DNA of 64,000 nt. Source: Carpediemonas membranifera (Eukaryota > Fornicata). The stretch lies in assembly GCA_019828565.1 (NCBI GenBank), contig JAHDYR010000022.1, forward strand, positions 62,001 to 126,000. Reading direction: 5' to 3'. The notes beneath the pieces are model-generated. The model had not been told where the DNA came from, did no database searches, and worked only from the letters and a program-made list of their open reading frames with translations. The translations under genes were made by a program, and so were the position numbers. Every line of letters begins with the position of its first letter. Position 1 is the stretch's first letter. Shown here one piece after another: positions 53,266-61,962 of this stretch.

Positions 53266-55818
53266 CTACTCGACCTCAAACGTCACCGGCCGTCCGCCCA
53301 GCCTCCATTGCTGCACCATAAGGTCGGCCGCCCGCTCCCACGCCCTCACCCAGCCCGCCGTGTCAAACAGACCGGGGCCGAGGCGGGCGGCCGTAAGATG
53401 ACTGCGGATGCTGGTGTAGTACGCACTGTCGCGGCAGAGGTGGTTGGCGATCTCCACAAACTTCTCGGGTGACGTGGCAACGAGTTCGCCCATACCCATG
53501 AACTCCAGCATAGATGTGGCAACCCTCGAGGCCATGGTGTTGGCCGGCATCGTCACGACGGGAACACCCGCCCAGAGGATGTCAGCGACGGTGGTGTGCC
53601 CGTTGCAGTGCCACGTGTCGAGGAAGACGTCGACCATGAGGCCCCGTCTTATATGCTCGGCCTTGGGCGCCGTGTCGAGGAAGATCAGACGCTCGGCTTC
53701 CAGGCCCAGGCTCATCGCGAATGCCCTGAGGCGGGCCTCTGCCTCCGGTGGGAAGCGGAGCAGGACCAGTACGGCGTTACGGCGCTCGTTGGCCATGACG
53801 ATTCGGACCCAACGAGTGAAGGAGGCGGGGTCGAACTTGTACACCTGGTTGAAGCAGGCGAAGACGAATGCGTCGACGGGGATGCCGTACACCCGCCGCA
53901 TCTCGGCCCTGGCCTCACCCCGACGCTCACACGCGCCCTGAAGCTCCTCGTCGGTGAAGAGGTCGGCGTGAGCCTGTCTGTGATCTGTCACAAAGTACGA
54001 CTGCGGTAAGAAGACGAGGTTCTCGCTGTAGAGATAGCCCAGGTCGGGTGGTGATGCCGCCCTGTCCGTCACGAGATAGTCAATGAAGGGCGCGCCCGTA
54101 GTGGAGGGGAAGCCGAGCATGCTGGCAATCACTGGAGCAGGCCGCATGGCGCAGATCTCGTTCCTCGTGCCGCGGGTGTACCCGTTGAGATTGACGAGGA
54201 CATGGATGCCGTCCCCGTGTATTGCACGGGCAGCCTCGACGTCAGTCATTGCAGACAAATCCCTGAACCCATCTGAGTCAGCTTCGACCCGCCCACGCAT
54301 GGCAGACCCGTCTGACGGATTGAGGGCGTAGCAGTAGACACTGACTCGGCACCTATCATGGAGGCCAAACACTGACACCATCTGTGTGTGGGCCATCGGA
54401 TGATCGCCGAAATCTGCAGATACGTATCCGATCCTGATTGTCTCAGAATTCAATAAATGGTCGAATCTAAAACCAAGATCGAGCCCCATCGCGTCGACCC
54501 CCGCCTGACACCTGAGGCCGTACGCCCTACTGATCTCTCTCACCTGGGTGTCATCCAGGGGCATTGCCAGAGCATGGAAGGGCTGGACGGAGGGAAGGGG
54601 GGCCATGCGGTTGAACGACACGCGACGGAGCTGGTCACCAATGAGGTTTCTCAGGGTGTGCGATCTCGACTGCCAGCTGTCCCACTGCCCAACACACAGC
54701 TCGGTGTAAAAGAGCGTGGCAAATGCGTCCGTTGACGCCGGGTCGATGTCGAGGGCCCTTGTGTAGTGGACTAGCGCCTTCTCCAGCCGGGAGTGGTCCT
54801 TGTAGAGGTGTCCGACGTTCATATGGGCGTCAAAGAAGGACGGGTTGAGCTGGAGGGCCTTGGTGTAGTACTGTAGCGCCTTACGGTAGTCGCCCCCGTG
54901 TTTAAGGACATTGCCCAGGTTGCTGTATGGGTCGGCGTAGTTGGGGTCTAGCTTCACAGCCTGCAGGTAGGAGGCAACCGCGTCGGGGAGGTTTCCCAGA
55001 GCTCTGTACGCTGTCCCGAGGTTGTTATGGGCGGGGGCGTACGTCGGGTCGAGCTCGATGGCCAGCTTAAGGTGCTCTATGGCCTCTGCGAACCTGTGCT
55101 CGTGGAGACAGAGGCACCCGGCTCTGTCCCGGACGGGCGCAGTGACGGCCTCGGGGAACTTGTTGATAAAGTGGAGGAACGTCGCATAGGCCTGGGCCCC
55201 GGTGCCGGTCTGCTGCAGGGCGTGAGACAGCCCGATGTAGCCCTCCTGGCGGTCGGGGTAGGTGCTAATAACCCGCTTGTACACGGGGATGGCCTTGCTG
55301 GGGTCGCCCATCTCGCAGAATATGAGGCCTAGAGTTACCAAAGGGTCGAGAGTGTTACCCTGTGCTCCACCGACGTTGAATGCGCGGTGGCAAACGTCTG
55401 CAGCCTTGACAAAGTCATGCAGCTGACGGTAAACATAAGCCAAGCTCATGAGAGAGGGTAGGGACTCCTCAAGCTCCAGGGCCTTGACATGGAACTCCTC
55501 GGCCCTCCTGAGATCACCCTGCTCGAGGTAGAGATTCGCTATGTTGACGTACGGTGTGGCACTGGAGGGATCGCAGGAGATTGCTGTCTGATACGATCGT
55601 AGAGCCAGCTGGAACTCACTGAGCGACCGGTAGATGTTCCCCATAGTATTTTGGGTCTCAGAGTTCGTAGGATCAATGGAAATAGACTTTTCGCAGACCA
55701 TGAGCGCGTTGACAAAGTCTCCCCGTTGGTACAGGTCGCAGGCCTCTTGATTCAGCGCGTCCGCCTGTGCAACGACCAATAAATCGCAAAGTCTGTTGCT
55801 GCATGGTGTTTCCAACAT
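53266..55818 (-). CDS. OGT: O-GlcNAc transferase (TPR-OGT)
   Basis: 850 residues from the Met at 55818 (an open upstream Met at 55893 adds a peptide unlike a TPR start). About eleven TPRs fill residues 20-390 (repeated patterns such as AHNNLGTAYRALGNLPDAVA). The catalytic part (about 455-840) has IRIGYVSADFGDHPMAH with the active-site His, VLVNLNGYTRG, MLGFPSTTGAPFIDYLVTD, FNQVYKFDPASF with the UDP-binding Lys, and WHCNGHTTVADILWAGVPVV. HPMAH and NGHTT follow SECRET AGENT/animal OGT more than SPINDLY. It transfers GlcNAc from UDP-GlcNAc to Ser/Thr of nuclear and cytosolic proteins. TAG stop with GTAAAG about 45 nt further on. Confidence 0.94.
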   Translation of the reverse strand: MLETPCSNRLCDLLVVAQADALNQEACDLYQRGDFVNALMVCEKSISIDPTNSETQNTMGNIYRSLSEFQLALRSYQTAISCDPSSATPYVNIANLYLEQGDLRRAEEFHVKALELEESLPSLMSLAYVYRQLHDFVKAADVCHRAFNVGGAQGNTLDPLVTLGLIFCEMGDPSKAIPVYKRVISTYPDRQEGYIGLSHALQQTGTGAQAYATFLHFINKFPEAVTAPVRDRAGCLCLHEHRFAEAIEHLKLAIELDPTYAPAHNNLGTAYRALGNLPDAVASYLQAVKLDPNYADPYSNLGNVLKHGGDYRKALQYYTKALQLNPSFFDAHMNVGHLYKDHSRLEKALVHYTRALDIDPASTDAFATLFYTELCVGQWDSWQSRSHTLRNLIGDQLRRVSFNRMAPLPSVQPFHALAMPLDDTQVREISRAYGLRCQAGVDAMGLDLGFRFDHLLNSETIRIGYVSADFGDHPMAHTQMVSVFGLHDRCRVSVYCYALNPSDGSAMRGRVEADSDGFRDLSAMTDVEAARAIHGDGIHVLVNLNGYTRGTRNEICAMRPAPVIASMLGFPSTTGAPFIDYLVTDRAASPPDLGYLYSENLVFLPQSYFVTDHRQAHADLFTDEELQGACERRGEARAEMRRVYGIPVDAFVFACFNQVYKFDPASFTRWVRIVMANERRNAVLVLLRFPPEAEARLRAFAMSLGLEAERLIFLDTAPKAEHIRRGLMVDVFLDTWHCNGHTTVADILWAGVPVVTMPANTMASRVATSMLEFMGMGELVATSPEKFVEIANHLCRDSAYYTSIRSHLTAARLGPGLFDTAGWVRAWERAADLMVQQWRLGGRPVTFEVE

Positions 55819-56428
55819 CTCCCCGTTCCAGGAAGATTGTCGTGGTGATTGAAGCGATCTGACAAAAACTGCACCGCCGCGATCACCCCCCAATCACGGC
55901 GATCCATGTGGTTTTAACCCTCGCCTTGAGTCTTCTGGAGTGTTTCGTTACCTTGTGAGTGCTCAGAGTCGCTGGCATGTCAGGGCCGCCGGTCCGAGCG
56001 ATTTACCGCATGTCAAGGATGGTCAACGACCAAATCTATCGATATATCTGATATACGAAAAACCGAGGACGCTTGGTTGATCATACGGCGGAATGTCGAC
56101 ACTCTACCCACTGGATCCGGTGGGCCATCCCTTGTTTCACAGTTCTGACTTCGCCGACATTTGACAGAGAAGTCGAGGTGGTTGGCTCTGGGAGCATGGC
56201 TATGATCTGGTTATGAACTTGTGAAATGGTCTTTCTGAGGTAGTCGGGTCGCCGTTTCTCTGACCGCGGTGGGGGTGTCGCAAGGCTTTGGATGAAGCTG
56301 CCGATAAGTGCCCCGTAAACACTATACATAACTGTACATGACGATCATCGATGGCCCTTGACCCCCGTCGATGTGTACTTGGCGGATCGATCAGTGTCGA
56401 ATTTGACATACAACGACGAAGCCGCAAT
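55819..56428. other. Divergent intergenic region, possible small ORF
   Basis: About 610 bp between the OGT and UBA-UBX start codons. A minus-strand frame at 56081-56329 could encode 82 residues (starting MYSVYGALIGSFIQSL); it has no recognisable family and may be chance. Otherwise I see nothing beyond space for two promoters. Confidence 0.4.
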
Positions 56429-57259
56429 ATGAGCGAAACAAAGGAGGTTCTTATAGACATGGGCTTCGATGCCAATGATGCTGATACTGCTATCCAGAAC
56501 GGCTACAACGACGTTGAATCCGCCCTGGAGTACATCCAGGCCAAGATGAGCGGTAATACCCTCCCGCCAAGGAATGTTCAGGCGATCAACAACGAAAGCA
56601 GTACATCACAGCAAACGGGGGAGACGTTTGAGGAACGACAGGCCCGGTTGAAGCAACAGATCGAGCAGCGGAAGCAGGAACGTTTGCTCAAGGAGAAAGA
56701 AACAGAGAAACTAGACGAGATCAGACGCCGCCAGGACACCAGAGCCACTAGGGACGCCAAGGAGGCGTGGGAGGCCAAACAGGTAGCGATAGACCGTGAG
56801 GCGAGAAAGAACGAGCGTCGCAAGGAGCGGGACTACAAGGCCGCCCTCCTCGCGAGGATCCAGGCGGACAGGGAAGCCAAGCTTGCAGCCCAGCCACCCA
56901 TGCCTGCTGCCCCCCAGTCCCCTGCCGCCTCAGCAGCACCGGATTCCCCTGTAGCGCAGGGTTCGACGCCCTTCTCCATCGCCCGGCAGAGTCCGGCGCC
57001 CCCAGCAGAAATCACGGAGACGGTGGTGCGGGTCCGGCAGCCCGACAACCAGTGCATTGAGCGGGTGTTCAGTGTGAAGGACACTGTCAGAGACGTCGTC
57101 CGGTGGGTTGCTGATGCCCGCACTGACGGCTGTGTTGGGCCGTTCGACCTGTTCATATTCCCCAAACGCAAGTTCAGCGGGGCAGCACTGGATATGACGC
57201 TGAAGGAGGCTAATGCTGTGCCCAAGGTTCTGTTTGCTATGATTAGTCACGTACAGTAA
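56429..57259 (+). CDS. UBA-UBX domain protein (UBXN1-like)
   Basis: 276 residues from ATG 56429, chosen because the UBA domain begins directly there (MSETKEVLIDMGFDANDAD...ALEYIQAKM, with the MGF and ALEYI hallmarks). A charged coiled coil (about 60-150, EERQARLKQQIEQRKQER) and a Pro/Ala linker follow. A C-terminal UBX domain (about 190-275) has VRVRQPDNQCIERVFSV and FDLFIFPKRKFSG. Such proteins link ubiquitinated clients to the p97/Cdc48 ATPase. The usual F-P-R loop of UBX reads F-P-K here. The stop lies inside AGTAAAG. Confidence 0.9.
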   Translation: MSETKEVLIDMGFDANDADTAIQNGYNDVESALEYIQAKMSGNTLPPRNVQAINNESSTSQQTGETFEERQARLKQQIEQRKQERLLKEKETEKLDEIRRRQDTRATRDAKEAWEAKQVAIDREARKNERRKERDYKAALLARIQADREAKLAAQPPMPAAPQSPAASAAPDSPVAQGSTPFSIARQSPAPPAEITETVVRVRQPDNQCIERVFSVKDTVRDVVRWVADARTDGCVGPFDLFIFPKRKFSGAALDMTLKEANAVPKVLFAMISHVQ

Positions 57260-57261
57260 AG
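57255..57261 (+). promoter_or_regulatory. AGTAAAG polyadenylation-type signal overlapping stop
   Basis: The TAA stop of the UBA-UBX gene is the core of AGTAAAG, matching the Giardia-type AGURAA consensus. The next gene's likely start is about 100 bp on. Confidence 0.55.
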
Positions 57262-57358
57262 CATGCCCCATGGTGCGGTGATTGCTACATTCGTTGGTCG
57301 TATCATGGTTGGGCAGGCGATTATATCTAGTGTATCCTGCGGGAATTCGACGACAGAC

Positions 57359-57982
57359 ATGCTGTCACAGGCCCAAATAGGAGCCATATGCGGGTATATG
57401 GCCACAGTTGCATACACTCTTCAGTACATACCACAGCTGGTATCGAATTTCCGCCGTAGATCCGTGGAGGGGCTTAGTTTGACGTGCTACATCATCAAGC
57501 TCATCGGAGCGTACTTCCTGTTCGTAGTGGCGCTTATCTCGGGTGAGCATCCCTCTGTAATATGCTATGGGATGGTCAACTTGATCCAATACAACCTCTT
57601 CATGTTCTTTTGGTTCCGATTCCACCACGTCCACTGGGTCGCCTGGACTGCCCTCACCCCCATGGCTCCCCTTGTGCTCGTCTACCTCTGGCCCGAGGTG
57701 GGCAACTACACCATCTTCCTCAAGCCCCTCTCCCAGGTGTTCTCCCACATCCCCCAACTGATGCACGTGAACAAAGCAAAGACCACTAATGGTGTCAGCA
57801 TGAAGACACAGGGTCTCTGCTTCATGGGCGGGCTGTGCGGCTTCATCATGACCCTTCTAGTCCCCCCCAAGTCGTTTGGAGTCACCGCCGCCTACATCTG
57901 TGCCATGGGGCAGGGGGCCACGCTGGTGGCAGCCAGGGTCTATTACGGCGATCATCCTCGGCTGGGGGCGAGGGGTGTCTGA
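57359..57982 (+). CDS. PQ-loop repeat membrane protein
   Basis: 207 residues from ATG 57359. An in-frame ATG at 57263 lies only 4 bp after the previous stop and is less likely; ATG 57305 is also possible. Seven hydrophobic segments with two PQ-loop boxes: LQYIPQLVSNFRRRSVEGLS (about 20-39) and FSHIPQLMHVNKAKTTNGVS in the second half, each with the Pro-Gln and the downstream basic-x-x-x-G-x-S pattern. The family covers MPDU1, cystinosin and SWEET-like transporters; MPDU1-like is possible but not certain. Head-to-tail with the UBX gene. TGA stop with GTAAAT about 33 nt downstream. Confidence 0.85.
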   Translation: MLSQAQIGAICGYMATVAYTLQYIPQLVSNFRRRSVEGLSLTCYIIKLIGAYFLFVVALISGEHPSVICYGMVNLIQYNLFMFFWFRFHHVHWVAWTALTPMAPLVLVYLWPEVGNYTIFLKPLSQVFSHIPQLMHVNKAKTTNGVSMKTQGLCFMGGLCGFIMTLLVPPKSFGVTAAYICAMGQGATLVAARVYYGDHPRLGARGV

Positions 57983-58358
57983 TGGCTACCGGGGTCAACT
58001 CAACGCTCCGTAAATTTATCACTGCAGTGTGGTGCGACCATTTGAACCAAGTCTATCGAACCCAAGTCGACTGGCTGACCGCAGACTGACTGTCGACTTT
58101 ATGAATGTTGGTGGACCCCGGTCACCTCTCAGGCATGTGCAAGCGTGCATTCACTTGGAGGCAGCGCCGATAAATCTCCCCGAGCAATCTCTGAACTCAT
58201 CAGATTCGGTTCGATTGGATTCAACCCTAGGTTGACTAGGAAATGATGCGGAATGACTCAATAGTACACTGTTCTCGCTTCTGGCCCCACTTCCAGCCTC
58301 TTCATCTCCACCGGATGAGGTGCAGATTTGGTTGCTTCAGTGTGAAAGCGGGGAGATC
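57983..58358. other. Intergenic region upstream of RPB11
   Basis: About 376 bp. It contains the presumed polyadenylation signal of the PQ-loop gene (GTAAAT at its start) and the RPB11 promoter. The RPB11 first-exon frame stays open upstream to a stop near 58250 without another ATG. I see no RNA gene. Confidence 0.5.
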
Positions 58359-58851
58359 ATGTCGATGCAAAAGACGAATATTGAGCACTCCTTGGATTAT
58401 GATAGGCAAGACATCTACGTATACCCTGTGGACAACCTGGACTACGAAGTATTGTGTGTACGCCCCGCTTTCGCTAACTCAGGGTCGAAATGAACAAATC
58501 CGAGAAGCACACTCACATGGCCATGTTCCGCTTCTTCAAGGAAGACAGTACTATTGGCTGCATCATCCGAGAGTTTGTTACAGCCCCCCTCTCTCACCCA
58601 GTCTTCTTCTCGAGAACCCGCACATCACGTTCGCCGGCCACCGTGTCCCGCATCCCCTCCAGCCCGAGCTGCAGGTGCAGGTACAGACTGATGGCTCGAT
58701 CTCCCCCGAGGACGCCATGATCGAGGCGCTTGAAGACATGGCCCAGATGTTCAACGAGAACGTCGAAAGCCAGTTCGCCGCAGCATACGACCAGAAGATG
58801 GAGGACCTGCGGAAGTCTGCAGTGACACACGTTGGCGATGTAGACATGTAG
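58359..58851 (+). CDS. RPB11: RNA polymerase II subunit RPB11, three exons
   Basis: Joined exons 58359-58453, 58483-58572 and 58602-58851 give 144 residues in one frame. The product aligns to RPB11 along its length: VEMNKSEKHTHMAMFRFFKE then DSTIG matches the I-N-K-x-T...KEDHTLG segment, and across the second junction IIRDLLLENPHITFAGHRVP then HPL matches the L-L-x-N-x-x-V-x-F-A-G-Y-K-V-P-H-P-L core. ISPEDAMIEALEDMAQ corresponds to the C-terminal helix. RPB11 pairs with RPB3 in Pol II assembly. The paralogue RPC19 fits less well (SP-E-A helix, VPHPL). The exact start is less certain: ATG 58359 or 58365. AGTAAAG lies about 60 nt after the stop. Confidence 0.88.
58454..58482 (+). other. 29-nt intron 1 of RPB11
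   Basis: Begins GTGTGTACG and ends GCTAACTCAG. CTAAC four bases before the AG looks like a branch-point sequence fused to the 3' splice site. Removal joins LDYEVL to VEMNKSEK in frame; other GT choices here give the wrong frame or a stop. Confidence 0.8.
58573..58601 (+). other. 29-nt intron 2 of RPB11
   Basis: Begins GTTTGTTACAG and ends CTCTCACCCAG. Removal restores IIRDLLLENPHITFAG, a conserved RPB11 core, whereas reading through shifts out of frame. Confidence 0.9.
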
Positions 58852-59016
58852 ACTTATCTTATTGGGACCCATGCGTCGATAGCTAATCTGGGCTGTCTTG
58901 ACGACAGCAGGACAAGTAAAGTGGTAATGCTACCCAGTGAAGCTGTCAGCCGTTCTCTGCCCTGCCTGAACCATGCTGGCAGGGTGCTTTGACCAGCGTT
59001 GAAACAGGGCACACAA

Positions 59017-60688
59017 ATGACGAAAGGAGCACCACGCATGCTGTTGTTCCTTCTCCTCGCTTTATTCGCTGTTGTGGGTGCGGAAGTAGTCCCTGGCTCT
59101 GTCATCATGCAGAGTGGATCCCTTGTATTCCAGAACAAGGAAGACGCGAAGGCTATTGCTTCCGGTTCGTTGATACCACTCAGTTTCTCACACAGGCAAC
59201 TTTGAAGATGTTATGAACAGCACAGGATGGTCCTACCTCCACGTCACTACGAACGGCGATTACAAGGATGGCTACCAAGCCATCGCTGCAGGCTACCTCG
59301 AGGGCTATCTCACCGCTGACCTTCTCGAGGCGCAGTGGCACAACTACCACGACCACTTCGTCGCGGACTTCACTGACAAGCAGGTTCCCGACGCTGTGAT
59401 CACATTTTTCACAGACCACTACTCCTACATGGTTCAGCAGACCCAGATGAAGTCGTACAGCGACGACTACTGGTACCAGGTCATGCTCAGACTCAAGGAG
59501 CTGCAGGGTATGACCGACGGCTACAATGCCGCGGGCAAGAAGACGCAGCTTTCCGTCATCGACATGCTCATGATGACTTCCGAGGGTGACTGCTACGAGA
59601 TCGTCCCCGCGGTCATGCAGGCCACTGAGAAGGACACGCGCCTGTCCATCCCCGACTTCCAGGCCTTCGACATCGAGGCCGAGCGCCACTTCCACTTCCG
59701 GACGCACTGCAGCGCCCTGATCAAGCTCTCGGGGAACGAGGTCGCCGCAGGCCACACTACATGGACCCAGATGAGTGAGATGGTTCGTGTTTACAAGTCT
59801 TTTGAGTACAACTTCTCTACAGGCAAGGCAAAGTATTCGTTCTCCTCCAAGCCCGGCATGCTGTTCAGCAAGGACGACTACTACACCGTCGAGACCCCCG
59901 CTGGCCACAAGATGGTGGTGATGGAGACCACCAACAGCATCATGAACACGACGCTGTACCAGTTCGTCAAGCCGCAGACGCTGCTGACCTGGATGAGAGT
60001 GCCGCTCGCCATCAGGATGGCCGCGACGCCCCAGCAGTGGTTCGAGGTGTTCGAGAAGGAGAACAGCGGCACGTACTGCAACCAGTGGATGGTGCTGGAC
60101 ACTACGACGATCAACGCCGACGGGACCATGCAACCCGGGTCCTTCTTTGTCGGCGAGCAGATCCCAGGATACGTCCACTACGCTGATATGACGGCCGTGC
60201 TCAACGAGCAGGGCTACTGGCCGTCCTACAACATCCCGTACTTCAAGGACATCTACACCGTCAGTGGCTACCCCAACGCCGTCGCAAAGAAGGGCGACGG
60301 CTACTCGTACACCAAGTGCCCCCGCGCCCGCCTCTTCGCCGAGCACCAGGCGACTGTCACTGGTGCCCAGGGCGTCTTCGACCTCCTCCGCTACAACGAC
60401 CCCACCGACCCAGTCCAGAACGGGTCCCCAGCCGCAGCCATCGCCTCTAGATACGACCTGCTGCCCCCTACTGACCCCCTGCACGCGGCATTCGGTGCCA
60501 TTGACGCGAAGACCACGGATTCTTCGCTGCTGAGGACCAAGAGCCTCGAGACGGCCTCGCTGATCCAGTCGGGCCCAACCCACAACAACGGCCGGCCTGC
60601 CTTCAGCTGGAGCGGGTACGTAGGTCAGACGTACACACACCTGGGCATGCCCGACGCATGGAACATGCCTCAGGTGCAGAGCAAGTAA
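59017..60688 (+). CDS. Phospholipase B-like (PLBD/LAMA-type) hydrolase, two exons
   Basis: Exons 59017-59164 and 59196-60688 give 546 residues, the usual size for the family. Start at 59017, or at 59038 directly before the signal peptide MLLFLLLALFAVVGAEVV. NSTGWSYLHVTTNGDYKDGY then QAIAAGYLEGYLT matches the PLBD N-terminal block, and HCSALIKLSGNEVAAGHTTW contains the presumed N-terminal nucleophile Cys (about residue 221) exposed by self-cleavage. YNIPYFKDIYTVSGYP and the C-terminal block SWSGYVGQTYTHLGMPDAWN are also family-typical. PLBD proteins are lysosomal Ntn-hydrolases that remove fatty acyl chains; a role in digesting engulfed bacteria is plausible. The stop lies inside AGTAAAG. Confidence 0.93.
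59165..59195 (+). other. 31-nt intron of the phospholipase B-like gene
   Basis: Begins GTTCGTTGAT and ends TTCTCACACAG. Removal joins KAIAS to GNFEDVMNSTGW in frame, connecting signal peptide to catalytic part. Confidence 0.88.
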
Positions 60689-60690
60689 AG
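60684..60690 (+). promoter_or_regulatory. AGTAAAG signal overlapping stop
   Basis: The TAA stop of the phospholipase B-like gene forms the centre of AGTAAAG. Confidence 0.55.
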
Positions 60691-60907
60691 TATAGTTATC
60701 GCCAGTGTCATTTGTTGTGAGTCATTAAGGTAAGAGGTTTACTGATAGTTCGTTGTGGTACGTGGATTCACACGGGTAACTTCACGACTCTCGCACTTTA
60801 AGGCTGCGACAAACGACAGTCATGGTCCCTAATGGTGTGAGGGCCAAGCCAAACATGAGGACTATAGCATTAGTAGAGTCAGACACCATTAACGGTGAAA
60901 TGAATAA

Positions 60908-60914
60908 ATTTACT
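60908..60914 (-). promoter_or_regulatory. AGTAAAT signal overlapping stop
   Basis: On the minus strand the superoxide dismutase stop TAA lies in AGTAAAT. Confidence 0.55.
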
Positions 60915-61556
60915 GGTTTTTGGCGAACTCCGCATTGACAAAGTTCCAGTTCACGAGATTGTGGCCAAAAGTCTTGATCCATCCAGGACGGTTGGACATG
61001 TGAAGCAAGTAGTAGGCGTGCTCCCACACATCGATGGTGAGGAGAGGCTTGAACTTGCCCTCGTTGATGGGGGTCGCCTGGTTGAGCGTCTTCATGATCA
61101 ACAGCTTCTTGGTGGCGGGGTCGATGACAAGCCACGCCCAGCCGGAGCCGAACTGGGTTGCAGCAGCGTCGGCGAAGCCCGTCATGAAGGTCTTGAAGTC
61201 ACCGAAGTCGCGCTCGATAGCAGCACGCAGCTCGGGGCTCATCTCGCCGCGCTCGCCCTCAGGCTGGGTAAGAATGGTGTGTGGTGTGTACAAACGGCCA
61301 TGCACTTCCAGAAGAAGGAGTGGTTCCAGGCGCCGCCGCCGTTGTTGGCGATGAACTGGCGCTTGGCCTCGGGGACCTCGTCGAGGTGGCCGAGGACGTA
61401 CTCGAGGTCCTTGTCCTCCATGCCAACTTCCTTGAGCGCAGCGTTGACCTTGTCGATGTAGGCCTTGTGGTGCTTGTTGTAGTGGACATCGAGCGTTCTA
61501 TCGTCGTAGTGGGGCTCGAGGGACTTGTAGGGAAGAGGGGCTTGTTCGTAGACCAT
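60910..61556 (-). CDS. Iron/manganese superoxide dismutase, two exons
   Basis: Exons 61556-61296 and 61263-60910 give 204 residues, normal family length with no organelle-targeting extension, so probably cytosolic. Metal ligands are visible: His25 in VHYNKHHKAYI, His79 in GGGAWNHSFFW, and Asp and His of DVWEHAYYL. The joined centre WKCMAPEGERGEMSPEL is typical. AWNHSFFW and the Gly-rich run before it mix iron-type and manganese-type features, so I leave the metal open; most protist cytosolic enzymes use iron. It converts superoxide to oxygen and peroxide. It converges with the phospholipase B-like gene, leaving about 220 bp between stops. Confidence 0.95.
61264..61295 (-). other. 32-nt intron of the superoxide dismutase gene
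   Basis: On the minus strand it begins GTTTGTACAC and ends TTCTTACCCAG. Removal joins KCMA to PEGERGEM in frame at a conserved spot of the enzyme. Confidence 0.92.
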
Positions 61557-61563
61557 TGTTTGG

Positions 61564-61869
61564 TTATCTTTGCGGATTGTACGCGTTCTGAGGGTTCACA
61601 CTGCCGCCGGCATTGCCGCTGCCTTCTGTGCCGTGGGAATTGACGATTTCATTTCCAATCTCGTTAACGCCGAAGAAGTGGAGGAGGTAGAAGCCTACGT
61701 ACAATGTGTGTAGCACTGCGATCTGGCTCATCGTGCGATCCTGCTTTAACTCGTCCCCCGTTGCACTGTCATACGACCCACCACATGCGGGGTTGACGCC
61801 CTTGTTGAACTCTCTGATGGCCAGCAGAAGCCTCCCATGGGCAGAACTGCGCCATATCTCGACATCCAC
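61564..61869 (-). CDS. Possible small protein, low confidence
   Basis: In the 406-bp divergent gap between the superoxide dismutase and transaldolase starts, a 101-codon frame ends 7 bp before the superoxide dismutase ATG on the same strand. It has one hydrophobic stretch (IAVLHTLYVGFYLLHFFG) and a Gly/Asn-rich end. I do not recognise it. It must overlap the superoxide dismutase promoter, so it may be a chance frame. Confidence 0.22.
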   Translation of the reverse strand: MDVEIWRSSAHGRLLLAIREFNKGVNPACGGSYDSATGDELKQDRTMSQIAVLHTLYVGFYLLHFFGVNEIGNEIVNSHGTEGSGNAGGSVNPQNAYNPQR

Positions 61870-61962
61870 TCGATATTCCAGACCGGATCAATTTGACTGC
61901 CATGTCGTGGCGGCGGTGACACGGATCAGATCAAGGGGACTAACAACAGCAAGCAAAGTACT

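Noticed and set aside
58420-58482. 34-nt intron starting GTATTG before RPB11 exon 2
   Set aside because: It ends at the same AG but puts the RPB11 core out of frame; starting at GTGTGT (29 nt) keeps it.
58243-58602. 202-codon frame spanning the RPB11 region
   Set aside because: Only its last part matches RPB11; the first 110 codons are intron and out-of-frame exon.
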